From Chrysopilus asiliformis (Eukaryota; Arthropoda; Insecta; Diptera; Rhagionidae), in assembly GCA_964034945.1 (NCBI GenBank), contig OZ035962.1, forward strand, positions 66,607,274 through 66,671,273: a stretch of DNA of 64,000 nt. Reading direction: 5' to 3'. Both the position numbers and the translations under genes were made by a program. How positions within the stretch are numbered: position 1 is the stretch's first letter; every line of letters begins with the position of its first letter. Positions 35,194 through 47,275 of this stretch are shown piece by piece. The notes under the pieces were generated by a model. It made no database searches. It was not told the origin of the DNA and saw nothing but the letters and a program-made list of their open reading frames with translations.

Positions 35194-36515
35194 ATGGAAG
35201 TAAGCGAACAAAACTTGCAGCAATTGGCCGGATATTTGCAGCAGACTCTCAACCCAGAGCCTAGCATCAGAAGACCGGGTAAGTTTTTTTTTTTGGTGTG
35301 ACAGTTTTGTTTATCACCTACCGCCAATTATTTGAGGTTAAGAATGCATTTTTTATTTTAGCTGAAAAGTTTCTGGAAACCATTGAAGGCAACCAAAACT
35401 ACCCGGTATTACTTCTGCATCTCATCGATAAAGCGAACATCGACATTACAATTAGAATTGCAGGGGCAATCGCCTTCAAAAATTATGTGAAACGCAACTG
35501 GAATGCTCACGAAGATTCGGATGGACCTGACCGAATACATGAATCTGATCGGGCCGCTATTAAGTCTTTGATTGTTACTCTTATGTTGAAATCTCCCGCT
35601 GCCCTGCAGAAACAATTAAGTGACGCCGTCAGTATCATTGGAAAATACGACTTTCCGAAAAAGTGGCCGCAGCTGATTGACGAGATGGTGGAGAAATTCG
35701 CAACTGGCGACTTTAACGTGATAAATGGAGTTCTACAAACCGCACATTCACTTTTTAAGAGATACAGATTTGAGTTTAAATCTCAGCTTTTGTGGGAGGA
35801 AATAAAACTAGTGTTAGAGCGAATGGCTAAACCGCTCACAGATTTATTATTAGCGACTATGAATCTTACAAAAGTTCACGAAGGCAATGTGCAAGCGCTA
35901 AAAGTAATTTACGGGAGTCTGGTATTGGTGTGCAAAGTCTTCTACTCCCTAAACTCACAAGACTTACCGGAGTTCTTTGAGGATAACATGAAAACCTGGA
36001 TGAACGCCTTCCATGAACTCTTGACTCGGGATGTGGCCTGCTTGCATACAGGAGATGATGAAGAAGCTGGCGTTTTGGAACATCTCCGATCACAAGTTTG
36101 TGAAAATTTGGGCTTGTATGCTCAAATGTACGACGAGGAATTCGGTTCGTATATGTCGCAATTTGTCACCGATGTTTGGGAATTGCTGGTGAAAACGGGC
36201 ATTCAAGTAAAATACGACGCACTAGTATCTAACGCCCTTAAATTCCTGTCAATTGTGGCGGAAAGGAACCAGTATCGCAATCTGTTTGAAGATCCCAAAG
36301 TACTAGCCAGCATTTGTGAGAAAGTCGTCATTCCCAATATTGATTTTCGTGTATCGGATGAGGAAATTTTCGAAGACAGTCCAGAGGAGTACATAAGACG
36401 TGATATTGAAGGTTCAGATATTGAAACAAGACGTCGTGCTGCTTGTGATTTGGTAAAGACGCTGTCACAAAACTTCGAAGCCAAAATATTTGAAATTTTC
36501 GGCCAATATCTTCAG
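35194..36515 (+). CDS. Cse1: Exportin-2 (CSE1/CAS), N-terminal exons only
   Basis: Exons are 35194-35278 and 35362-36515. The intron begins GTAAG, ends TTTTAG and is phase 1; exon 2 ends at a GTGAG donor in phase 0. The 413 visible residues match the N-terminal HEAT-repeat half of exportin-2, which returns importin-alpha from nucleus to cytoplasm with Ran-GTP. Features are the start MEVSEQNLQQLAGYLQQTL, the importin-beta N-terminal domain (AEKFLETIEGNQNYPVLLL, then AFKNYVKRNW), and conserved stretches KYDFPKKWPQLIDEMV and EEYIRRDIEGSDIETRRRAA. The frame is clean, so the gene is probably functional. The full family protein is about 970 residues; the second half was not found in the remaining 27 kb. 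Either the next intron is very long and filled with repeats, or the locus is cut. Confidence 0.95.
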
Positions 36516-36694
36516 GTGAGTTACTACTTGTGTATTTTGCCCAACTCTTCCATACATTAAAATTCAATCCGACCACTCCAATGTAGATGGAAAAATTTAT
36601 ACAAAAATTTGGTGTCTTCACATATGAAGTACATCCAATTCGCTTTTTGCACGGTGCTTTTTTTACACGTTTCTCATTGAGAGAATTTCGCATT

Positions 36695-37355
36695 TTTTAT
36701 ACCCGACTGGTGAAACTAAAGGGTATATTAACTTTGCCTTACCGTTTGTAACGCCAAGATACCGTCATCACACACAAAAATGAATTACACCAGTGTGTTT
36801 AGAATGATGAAAAAAAATTGAATTTTCCATGTCCGCCCGTCCGTCTGTCTGTCTGTGGCGCGGATTGCAGGCGCACGGATTGAGCTAGAGACTTGAAATT
36901 TTGGGCAGATTGGCAATTATAGCTTTTGTTATGTTTAAAATTTATTCCAATCGGATTTTGATGTATGGGAGTTTTATGTAGAATCATATCCTAAATAACT
37001 TCTGTTCTTGCACTTTTTTGATAAGATGCACCGTTTTTGAGATATTCGCAAAAAACGTTTTCGTTCGTATGGGGGGTACCCCCCTAATGGTCCATTTTTG
37101 CCCATTAACGAACTTAGCCTCACATTTTACGAAAAACGAATCTGCGCCAAATTTCAAGTCTCTAGCTCAATCCGTGCGCCCGCAATCCGCGCCACAGACA
37201 GACAGACAGACGGACGGACATGCAGAAATTAATTATTTTTATCATTCTAAACACACTGGTGTAATTCATTTTTGTGTGTGATGACGGGATCTTGGCGTTA
37301 CAAACGGTAAGGCAAAGTTAATATACCCTTTGGTTTCACCATACGGGTATAAAAA
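36695..37355. repeat. Fold-back repeat with (GTCC/GTCT)n in the exportin-2 intron
   Basis: The arms of about 200 bp (36696-36905 and 37150-37353) are inverted. The outer 115 bp (TATACCC, ACCGTTTGTAACGCCAAGAT, TACACCAGTGTGTTTAGAAT) match very closely. The GTCCGTCTGTCTG tract lies within each arm. Related copies are at 41951-42466 and 58800-59022. Confidence 0.8.
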
Positions 37356-37629
37356 TTCGCTGTGACTATTGCAGCATGCTAAGAAAGTTTTTATGAAGTA
37401 AACTGCAGAAATGTACATTAGATTGATAGCCTTATTCACAAAATGTAATTTGCTATTTATCTGTAACCTTAAATCTACGGCCCACTTTCGTATTCAGAAA
37501 ATGTAATTTAGCTGTCGAATTCTCTAAATTTACGCCGAATAAAAATGAGAACTTGACCCATTAGTGCCCATGATAAAACCACTGAATATTTTTAACATAA
37601 AAACCAATTTATTCCTATAAAATCCTATA

Positions 37630-37930
37630 ATATAATACGAGGAACGTCTGTCTGTCTATCTGTCTGTCTGTCTGTCTGCACAAACGATCTCGAAAACCCG
37701 CCTAACGATTTTCACGAAACTTGAGGGTTAGGGATTTTCGGGGACAAGAAATCGATCTAGATAGGTCTCACCCCTGAGAAAATTCCCCTTCGATACCCCT
37801 CGCCTGTTATCTTCGAATTGGGTGGTCCGATTTTAATGAAACTTTACAGTATTACTGAGGGGGCTGAGGGCTTCCGATTTTTCCACTACAAACCTGACTT
37901 TTTCCTCCCCTCGATTTGATTTTGTTTTAT
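37630..37930. repeat. Dispersed repeat starting with (GTCT)n
   Basis: A GTCTGTCTGTCTATC tract is followed by CAAACGATCTCGAAAACCCG and C-rich blocks, typical of insect interspersed repeats. It has no partner copy in this window and no coding. Confidence 0.4.
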
Positions 37931-39114
37931 GATAACATAACCCAAATAGCATCGAAAAGCACGGGGACATGAGATTTGTTCTTTGCGGCTTTAAAATGCA
38001 GCAATTTACGCAATCGGGACTAAAAATTTACACCTATAATTCACATCCGCGTACAAGATTAATAATGCGTCTGCAAAGCCACAATTGCTTTAGTGGGGAA
38101 ATTGGTGATCGTCGGTTCGTCTTTGGGGCAACATTCGCTTCATGAAAACCCTGCAGCGATAGAGCAGCGTTTCATGGTGTTCGGGTCGAAACAGTGATTA
38201 GCTGTGGAGCCTGAATGTCGGTTTAACTTTGAAGAAGCGTGTGATGGAAAAAGTGTCGACACTGTTGCCACTAGAGTTTCATTAAAGCTCCCGTTAAAAC
38301 ACAAAAAAAATTTGATGCCTTCAGCCGCCATATCCCCCATTGACATTTCCTTTAAACTTCTTTTTTGTGAACTGGAAGCGTGCCTGTGTCGTAATTGCGG
38401 CGTGGCAGACCACTAAAAAGTGTTCCCCACAATGGGTGTCGTTGCGCATCCCATTCGCGCAACGGCGATGTGCCCGCGACAAAAATCGATTATCACCGCG
38501 ATCTGCATGGTGACGAAATATGGGGATAAAGACCATATTTGCTGCTTAAAATGCTATTTGGGAAATCTAAGCAAAAATGCACGGTGAAACTTCTGGTTGA
38601 AAACATTTCAATTTTGAAATTACTTTTGAGCTCAAAAAATATCTGAGTTCTCGAACAATCAACGGGCAAGTGTAAATCAACTTCTTTTGTCATCCTAAAC
38701 ACACTACTGTAATTCGTTTTTTGATCGGACGGATGGTTCTATACGTATAACAAATCTGATTGAAAAAAAATTTGGCTTTTATAGAAATAGTGATGTCTGG
38801 GTACGCATTAAGAAGGTTCAAGCTTATTCAGGTTCATTTTGTATGAAAAATGTCTATAAAATCACGGGACTTTGAGAAGTGTTCGGTTTATACAGATTTC
38901 TGGTTTTTTAAGGTCCGGCGTATACAATCGTATTTTGAGCAATTATGCTGGAAACACCTATTCCGAATTCCAACAACATAAAGCGGCAAATAAATGATGC
39001 AACCGTTGTACCGACCAGTGTTGACACGATATCAAGCCAACACACGATACGATTTTTTTGCGATTTTCGACCAACAAGAATTTGCTGCCATTCTATTTTC
39101 AGTCCATAAAGCTG
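37931..39114. other. Spacer with a less AT-rich patch, no gene recognised
   Basis: 38080-38540 is more GC-rich and open in several frames on both strands, but none shows a family motif or splice-consistent structure. A missing exportin-2 exon was looked for here and not found. Confidence 0.4.
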
Positions 39115-39327
39115 GAACCAGAAACATACGTCCGTGCGTGCGGCATTATTTTGTTCTGGCATCTAGTAGTTGTCACCGCGTCTAAAAGTAGAAACTGGGC
39201 CTACTCCACGCGGCAGGGACGCGGCCACGCGTCTGAGCAACGTGCAATTATACATTTACTCATATAAATGCGTAGTTTTTACCTTCACCGCGTGGGTGCC
39301 GCACGCACGGACGTATGTTTCTGGTTC
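39115..39327. mobile_element. MITE with perfect 31-bp TIR, family of 25347-25704
   Basis: The inverted ends start GAACCAGAAACATACGTCCG (39115-39145 and 39297-39327). The end pattern GAACCWGAA.C.TACGTC matches the larger element at 25347-25704. TA follows the right end; the left is TG. Confidence 0.8.
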
Positions 39328-39793
39328 TACCTTAAATATGACGAAATTACATAGCGGAAACAGTTTTAATAATAAAAACTTCTAATATTGGACATGCCTC
39401 TGAAAAACTTTCTTGAAAATGAGTTCCTTAGCTTCCGAAATTGATAAACTTGATGTTCCTTCTCTAGAAATTGGACCCGACATTGGCACAGCCGCCGCAT
39501 CATTGATTTGCCGCTTAATATGTTGCCAAAATACAGATGGGGCACTTTCACACAATGAAGGGGGGCAGTTTCATAAGGTGTTTCCATTGGACACTCCGGG
39601 GCGTCCAGGGGTAAATCTATCTAGAAATTTTAGAATATCTAGAAATTTAGAATTTTTCCATGTTTGTTAGGTTTTCACCGATCCTGAAAAATTTCGACAA
39701 ATATTTTTTTGCTAAAATTTAGTTCTAAATAAAATTCAAGAGGTTTGATGTTTGATCCTTAAAGATTTTGCATCAGCGAAGTGCCATCTCATG
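39328..39793. other. Spacer with an unrecognised open stretch
   Basis: Overlapping frames at 39366-39587 (-) and 39413-39670 (+) occupy a slightly GC-richer patch. Neither was recognised and they cannot both be real. Confidence 0.3.
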
Positions 39794-41017
39794 CACGGTA
39801 AAAACTGGAGTCTAATTTTAAGACTTTTTTTCCTACATATAGGTCAACACCTTTTTGAGCCTAAAAATCAAACTTTAAAAGCTTGAAATTATTTTCCTTT
39901 TAAATAGTATTATCCGGTCTAAATTTAAGGTATTAAAATTTAAATTTTAGTCTAAAAAATCTAAAAATTAGTTCCAAATTTCTAAAAATTCTCAAATTAA
40001 AACCTTATGGTTTAAGTTTAAGATGTCTGAGTCTTAAATTAAGACTGGAATGGTTAAAAAATAGTCATAAACTTCTAAAATTCGTGAATTATCCGGGTAA
40101 ATAAGACTATCCGGTCTAAATTTAAGACTTAAAAGTTTTAATTTCAAACTGAAATTACTAAAAAGTAGTTACAATTTTCTGAAACTGACTCAAATTTAGA
40201 CTTCGAAGTTTAAATTTCAAACCTTTTTTTTATGTTTATGCCAGGAGCTTAGGCAAATTGGTCCGTGTTTAGTCCATGAGCAGAAGCAGAAAAGTTCCAA
40301 ATTCAAATTCAAGCCGAATTATTTTTGCCCTAGTGGGATTTGAACCACTGCTCTTTGGATCACAAGGCAAGCACTTAGCTGACTGAGCTATCCACGCCCG
40401 CAAATTAAGTTCTTAATTTTAGATTAATATGTATAGAAAATATACTCAGACTTCTAAAATAAACAAATTCCAGACTTTACTTTCTAAATTTTAGAATAAT
40501 GAGTTTTAATTATAGGCTGAAATTATTAAAAAGTAGTCACAATTTTCTAAAACTGAATAAATTGTAGACTTTGAAGTTTTGTTTTTAGACCGAAAAGTCG
40601 AATTCGAGCATCGCGACTTTTCTAAAAATTGACCGACCGACTGATGAATTTGAAAAAGAAAAATAAACTGAAAAGACTAAATATTAGACAAAAAGTTTAA
40701 TTCAATTTTATCCGAATTGAAGTAAAACTTACAAGGTTTAGTTCTCAAACTTATAGGTCTAATATTTCGATTAAAAGTCTAGAAATAAGGCGGAGAGGTT
40801 TAAAACAAATTTTTAAGAAAGAAAAAGTTTACTTTTTAAACTATAGTCTTAAAAATAAACCGAAACTCACTAAATATTAAACTTTTCGACTAAAATATAC
40901 TCTAAACTTTCAAAAAGTTTTAAAAATAGAGAAAATAGTTTAAAATTCCACTAAACTTTCAAAAGTTTAAAAAATAGAAGGAAAAAGTCTTAAAATTAGA
41001 CTCCAGTTTTTACCGTG
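39794..41017. mobile_element. Fold-back element with perfect 36-bp TIR and internal repeats
   Basis: The ends CACGGTAAAAACTGGAGTCT... and inverse are perfect over 36 bp (39794-39829 and 40982-41017). The interior is made of degenerate TAAAATTTAGACT-like units; one block near 40150-40210 recurs at 40520-40580. A tRNA-derived SINE lies inside at 40223-40399. There is no transposase and no clear target duplication. Confidence 0.8.
40223..40399 (-). mobile_element. tRNA-derived SINE (about 177 bp)
   Basis: On the minus strand it begins GGGCGTGGATAGCTCAGTCAG with an A box (TAGCTCAGTCAG, 40390-40379) and a B box (GGTTCAAATCC, 40346-40336), the internal promoter of RNA polymerase III. A unique body and a short A-run follow (40231-40223). 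The 5' and 3' stem halves of the tRNA-like head do not pair well and the sequence continues past the tRNA end, so it is a SINE and not a working tRNA. Confidence 0.75.
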
Positions 41018-41278
41018 TGGAGATATTTGAATTAATCTACACCTGATCTATCCCTATGACTGGGCTGAAGTCGTTTAATACAGCGGTTGCTACGTCTGGA
41101 GTGCTTCTCCAAGACCAATGGGAAATGCTTAATAATAGGCATGTTCTTCTACTAAGGAGTACTTATAAGTAATTTGCACACAACATTCGGGAGCACGCCT
41201 GATGGCATGTGATGAAAATTGTGGGTGGGGTTTTGTTTTATCCCAGACCAAAGCATCCACTTCAAACAACATTCTTAA

Positions 41279-41499
41279 CCCTCTAGCCGGAATGCCCGCC
41301 TTAAGGCGGGCTTCAGGGAATTCGCTTGTTTATAACGGGTAACAATTTTAATCGCCGGAACGTCTTACACTGACTTTTGTAAGTTATCGCTTTACATGCT
41401 GGAAAAAATTTAGCCCTGTACGTTGTCTTGGTTACTGTCTGTCGCAAGTTGAAAGTCATATTTTAGTGAATTTTTCTCGGAAATATTCCGGTTAGAGGG
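41279..41499. mobile_element. piggyBac-type MITE (221 bp)
   Basis: The ends CCCTCTAGCCGGAAT and CCCTCTAACCGGAAT (from the right) are flanked by TTAA (41275-41278 and 41500-41503). A perfect 18-bp palindrome GCCCGCCTTAAGGCGGGC (41294-41311) begins 15 bp from the left end. There is no coding. Confidence 0.85.
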
Positions 41500-41950
41500 T
41501 TAATCAGCAATTCGTTCAAAAAAACAATTAATTATAACACTATACGACAAACTTCTTTTTTTTCAGTAGTTAGCGGATGTCTACTTGAAAACGCGATATT
41601 AAAAACCGTACATCTATTAAAATTGTTGCGGAAGCACCAACCAAACTTTTTTTTATTAAATTTGAAGACTCGCAAAAAATATCTAAAATATATGAAAGGA
41701 ATTTATAGCCATCACATGTCTAGCAAAAAACGACGAGATAAAAGTCGGCAAAAAAAATGTTATGACAAATTATACTATGGTTAATGTTTCACTTCCATTT
41801 GGCTTGATATAATTTTCTCTGAACAAAATGGTGTCTCAAAGGCTATCTATTTTATGCATTAAAAAACCAGCGACTCATAACCTTTTTAGCGATCATGCTA
41901 TTTAATCTCAAAATAAGTTCTTTTATTATATTAAGAAATATGTTCTAACT

Positions 41951-42466
41951 TTTTATACCCGTATGGTGAAACCAAAGGGTATATTAACTTTGCCTTACCG
42001 TTTGTAACGCCAAGATCCCGTCATCGCACAAAAAAATGAATTACACCAGTGTGTTTAGAATGATAAAAATATTTAATTTTTGCATGTCCGTCCGTCTGTC
42101 CGTCTGTCTGTCTGTCTGTCTGTGGCGCGGATTGCGGGCGCACGGATTGAGCTAGAGACTTGAAATTTTGCACAGATCCGTTTTTCGTAAAATGCGAGGC
42201 TAAGTTCGTTAATGGGCAAAAACGGACCATTAGGGGGGGTACCCCCCATACGAACGAAATCGTTTTTTGTGAATATCTCAAAAACGGTGCATCTTATCAA
42301 AAAAGTCCAAGAACAAAAGTTATTTAGGATATGATTCTACATAAAACTCCCATACATCAAAATCCAATTGGAATAAATTTTAAAAAATCTTATTGGAAAG
42401 TTTGACTTCAAAGTGGAATTTTGGTACAACTGTTCGAATTTTGATACGAATATCACCATACGGGTC
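41951..42466. repeat. Dispersed repeat, copy of the 36695-37355 family
   Basis: It begins TTATACCCGTATGGTGAAAC and carries GTCCGTCCGTCTGTCC and GGCGCGGATTGCGGGC. The right arm is replaced by unrelated sequence except for CACCATACGGGT at the end. Confidence 0.7.
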
Positions 42467-44974
42467 TCCAATGATTGCCAGATTGGCAATTATAGCTTTT
42501 GTTATGTTTGTCGTGTGAAATGCGTAAAGGGAGAAAAAGGGGGCTGCGATTGTGTAATGATGGTATTTATTTATTTATTTTAAAAATTCATTAATACACT
42601 GACTACTACAAGTTAAATTAAATGGTTATAAATATATATACATATATGGAAAAAAATTGATCACAGTAAAAAAAATTATAAATTTGTGTTTACAATAATA
42701 AATAATAATTTAAGAATAAATACAAAACAAAAAAAAATAATGAAGCTTTACTCAAAAAAAATCTGGAAAAGTGTGACGAAGGAGGTTGGGTCCGTAAATA
42801 TATATATATATATATACAGTACAGTTTATGTTAGGAACGTCTCTGTTTCTGAACATTTCGACAAGTGGCTCGCTTTATAAACAATGTTGCGGTTTATGAA
42901 CCCTCCGGGAAGACCTAACTTCATAAATCGTCTATAGGTACTGTATTCTATTAATATATCTAAGCTCGTTTGTCTGGACTAGTCGTAATGGGTGTCAGTG
43001 TGGCTAAAATAGTAAAGCATTTGGAAACAAGTATCGGTAGTTACTGCTTAGTGCTTACGACATCATCGGTCTAGTCTAGACTACCATCCGACCTCAGCGT
43101 TGTTCAATTCGCCAGGTGATTGCCAAGTGGCGAGGCGATGCGACAAGAAGTTGATATTCTGTAACATTTACGCCTAGGTATTTTAGGACTGCAAGCGAAG
43201 CCAAAATGAACTGTATTTGCAAATGACATCATATTAATTTTTGCCAGGAAAATAAAAAATCCGTGTCCAACTAAACTTTTATTCAAAATATTCAAAAAAC
43301 TAAAAACATAAAAATTATGAGTCTGCATCGTTTAGCTGACAGATTTGAGAAAAATATGACAAAAAAAAGCCAAAGAATTCGATCTGTAAATCATAAAAAT
43401 AATGTGGTAGAATCAAATGATACCATTTATTTATGCATTTGCATACTTTTACGTTCTATTTGAATTTTGGTAATTCTTTTCAAGCATATAGCCAGTCAAA
43501 AACACTACAAAACTTTGTTTGTACTTTTTTTATACCAAGTGTTGTTGGAATGAGTCTGAAATGCGAGAGAAAACATGTCTAAATGGTGTAATTACAATTT
43601 TATAACATTAACATGGACAAGAAAGCACTCATAAGGTTTTTGTTGAATTTAAAACCATAAATAGAATCACAGACCGGCTGACAATCGCATATTTTTAATC
43701 GCCACTCGTTTTGGCGTTTTCGCCAGGCGATTTAGCTTCCACAATACTAACGTTGTGAAAATTTAGTAATTGCCTTGGAGGAAAGTTACTGAATTCCAAC
43801 GCACGTGTTGATGAGTAGCAAAAAAAACCTTACAAATGTTGCAATTAACCCAGGGTTCGCGATCCATGTAAAACTTTAGTTGATGTAAAACTTTAGTTTT
43901 AGGAAGCAAAAGAATCACGCCACAAAGAAGTTTTAAAAACAAATTAATACATATTTCTTGTAAAACATTGCCAGAAGTGCTACAGTAGAGAAATTATACA
44001 AAAATATGGGAATTTTACATATTTAAAAATAATCCAAAAAAAGATTTAAATAAAAGACCTACGCTGAATTGTCCCAACACCCTGTTATTATTCGTTTTTA
44101 ACATGCATTGAAAATATCACTTACACATAATTACGTCACAGTGTATTTTACGTTGGAATAAATATTTTTGAAAAAAATATTTGCGCATAATAGATCCATT
44201 GATTGTGAATTCCGTAGTAGCAAGTAAAATTAGTGACCCCGGAATGATATTCCGGACTGAGAAATGCTGAATTATTTTTTGTCAAATAGTTTTCAAGCTG
44301 AAATAATCATTAAACAAAAATTGCTGTGGGTGAAGATTTTCATACAGCGTCAACGGAAGTTAAATTTCTGACAAAGAAATTAATCAAAATCACAGTCTGT
44401 TGAGTTCGACTAAAAGCAACAAATCCAATAAATCTCACATAAAAACAAGCGGAAATGAATTTCTCGCATTTACATAAAAATAATTGCCTCTCACACACGT
44501 GTACCTAATGTGAAAAAATTGTAAAGCTTTTTAAAAACGTTTAATAAAAATGTTTACTTGTGAATAAAAAGTACAGAAAAGATTAACTATGAACTCGAAA
44601 ACTGCATTTAATAAGATTTTCAGCTGATATCTAATGTCCCCGAACTGTTTTTTTATGCCGTTTATGCAATATCGCAAGTTTTATGCAAGTTAATTTAATA
44701 TACTGTTATCTAACTGTTATCGCAATTGTTACATAAAATACGAGTGGCGAACTAAATTGTCTATCGTGAATCTCTTACGCGAGTAGCAAATGACTAGTAG
44801 GGAAAAGTAGGGTAAAACCAAATATCTGACAAAATACATTTACTAAATCCAAACGCCAAATAATTTAAACAATCTCGGAGCTTTATTTATTACTTCTAAC
44901 AGTCCTGTTTTTAATAAAAATAAAAAAACTTTACGAAAATTCATGAAAAAAAATATTGGGAATACAAATGGAAA
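42467..44974. other. AT-rich spacer with simple repeats
   Basis: It contains (TTTA)n near 42568-42585, (TA)n near 42800-42817, and a GCCA-rich patch (43110-43140, echoed inverted near 43695-43730) that may mark a decayed element. No gene was recognised. Confidence 0.4.
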
Positions 44975-46075
44975 ACCGCCGTTTTTTTAAAAAATTGAGG
45001 CTTTTTTGTGCAAAAATGCTTACATATTTATTCTTCAAAATATTGTCCATCACTAGCCACAACTTTTTTCCATCTTCTGGCAACATACGGATACCGCGTC
45101 AAAAAACTAGAGGTCGACAAATCGACACAATTTTTGGTCACTCCGTAAAAATGGAAGTCCTGCTCAGCCTGCCATGTGTCATCGATCAGAACAGGTGGTA
45201 GTGTAGTCGGAAGAGGCGATATCTGGAGAATACGGCGGGCGGGATAGGACGTCCCAATTCAGTGTTTCCAGGTAGTTGTTATCGCCATTAGCAACATGTG
45301 GCCGATCGTTGTCGTGCTGCAGAATCACTTTGTCATGTCTTCGCTCGAATTGTGGCTTTTTTTCCTTCAATGCTCGCCTCAAACGTATTAGTTGTGTTCG
45401 GCAGCGAGCCCCTATGATGGTTTCACCCGGTTGCAACAGCTGATAATATACCACGCCGAGCTAGTCCCACCAAATACACAGCATGAGCTTCCAGCCATGG
45501 ATTTTTGGCTTGGCCGTCGATGTTAATGCAGGGGGCCCCCCGATTTTTTCGCTTTGGATTATCGAAATGCATCCACTTTTCATCGCCAGTCACAATACGA
45601 TGCAAAAAATCCGTCCTTTTTTGCCGTTGGACCAGGTGTTCGCACGTGTTCGACGACTCCCGGCTTCAACTCGTATGGCACCCAATTTTCTTGTTTTTGG
45701 ATCATTCCCAAGGCTTTCAAACGATGGAAAATTGCTTGTTGAATCACGCCCAATGAATTTGCAAGTTCTGATTGCGTTTGACATGGGTCTTCATCCAGTA
45801 ATGCTTCGAATTTTACGTCTTCAAACTTTTTCATCGATCCGGGACTGTCCTTATCTTCCACGTCAAAATTGCAAATTTTGTAGCGTTGAATCATTCGACG
45901 CGCCTGAGCCGCCGATTTAGCTCAAATTTCGACAATTTCACGCACAAAACAATATATGACGCCGATAAATATTCACAAATTTAATGATAAATGCCTAGCT
46001 TATCATTTGACCTTTCTGTTATAACATTTTTGACCAGCATTTTATTGCTAGCGCTATCTATTGAAAAACGGCGGT
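44975..46075 (-). pseudogene. DD34D mariner transposase, disrupted
   Basis: The outer inverted pair ACCGCCGTTTTT (44975-44986) / AAAAACGGCGGT (46064-46075) bounds the copy. Minus-strand parts are: the N-terminal helix-turn-helix (45894-45580: KFEDVKFEALL, QTQSELANSLGV, LKALGMIQKQENWVPYEL), the first catalytic Asp in VTGDEKWMHFDNPKRK (45600-45550), the second in LQHDNDRPHVA, and the third in YSPDIASSDY (45454-45179). Exactly 34 residues separate the last two Asp, so it is a classical mariner, close to the irritans type by motif. Frameshifts split the gene into three frames and the C-terminal part has further stops. It cannot encode active enzyme. Confidence 0.9.
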
Positions 46076-46781
46076 ATTGTCTATTGGAAAACGGCCCTAT
46101 ACATGGTTTTCATAATCGTCGATTTTACTGTATTATCCCACGGGTGGTACAAAACCGGGCACTATACCCGATTTTACCTCACACTTAGAAAATTAAAGAA
46201 AAATACTTTTTCGATTCTTAAAATTTCATTAACATTAAAATTAGTGCTGTTTTTTGTGTACGGAACGCTCACTAGTGACGTCCAATATCACATTTTTCAT
46301 CCTATTCGCGGACCAGCTTTGCATTACGATATCTAGTAATAGGTAAAAAAGAAAATGAGAATAGTTACTCACATAACAAAATAGGGCAACAAAGCTTAAC
46401 ACACGCATACGGGGCAAAATCTGATATGCCCGATTTGAGCCTGAAAGGTTTCACCCCGTGGAACCATTTAAGAAGAACGGCAACTGTTTGACTTTCTGAA
46501 CTTTCATATAGCAAATATTTTTATTTCACTATAAAATGAATGTCCAGTAGTTTTATGTATACCACCAACTATACACTCAACCTGCGGAAGTTACAACAAA
46601 GCTCATCAAACCCCAATAACAATATTAGATAGGACGGTTTCAAAAACTACTATTCACCATAAAACTGTAACTTTACGCCAGAGTCAGCTGATTCTCTATA
46701 ACTGAAGTAAACTACCTAATACCAATCAATCGCTTGCGATGACCGAATGACAAAAAAAAATCTAGCATACATTTTTTTACG
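46076..46781. other. Spacer, nothing recognised
   Basis: Non-coding sequence between the mariner and the pogo-like element. Confidence 0.4.
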
Positions 46782-47275
46782 TAGGGGAGGGTATTCTGGA
46801 CCACGGGGAATTGCGGACCAGCGTCATTTTTTGCCCCTAGTAGTGGTTGGTAGCTGCAAATAACTGTAATCAGTTTGCCTCATGTTAAGCTAATTTTCCT
46901 AACAGTACTCGACTTGTGTATACGCACTATCACCTCGCTTCGATAGCAAATAGAAAAGAGATACTTCGAAATTTTTTTTTTCACTTTGTGTTTCGCTTAA
47001 ATTTAACCACATTTTTCGAGAATCAACTCAAGTAAATATATTGATAATATTCGCGGAGCCTTAAGTATTCGACACTGACAAGAAATTTTGCATGAAGTTT
47101 GCAGTGTGTTACTAATAGCTGCCATATTGTAAAAAAGAGCATTCGGGGAATTGTGGACCACTTTTGTCGGGGAATTATGGACCACTCAATTCTTGACATT
47201 TGACAAGCAAACTTCGTGTATTTGATGCATATAAGTGTTTTTTCATGCAAAAACACAGCATTAGATTTTCGGCAA

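Noticed and set aside
35298..35361. Forward ATG at 35298 as the exportin-2 start
   Set aside because: It lies in intron 1; the ATG at 35194 with GT-AG splicing gives the conserved N-terminus.
38080..38560. GC-richer patch as the missing exportin-2 exon
   Set aside because: No frame matches the expected continuation, and several frames contain stops.
40320..40399. Possible tRNA gene on the minus strand
   Set aside because: A and B boxes are good, but the stem halves do not pair and the sequence continues into a SINE body with an A-run.
45483..45920. 145-residue forward frame over the mariner
   Set aside because: It is the antisense shadow of the mariner transposase on the minus strand.
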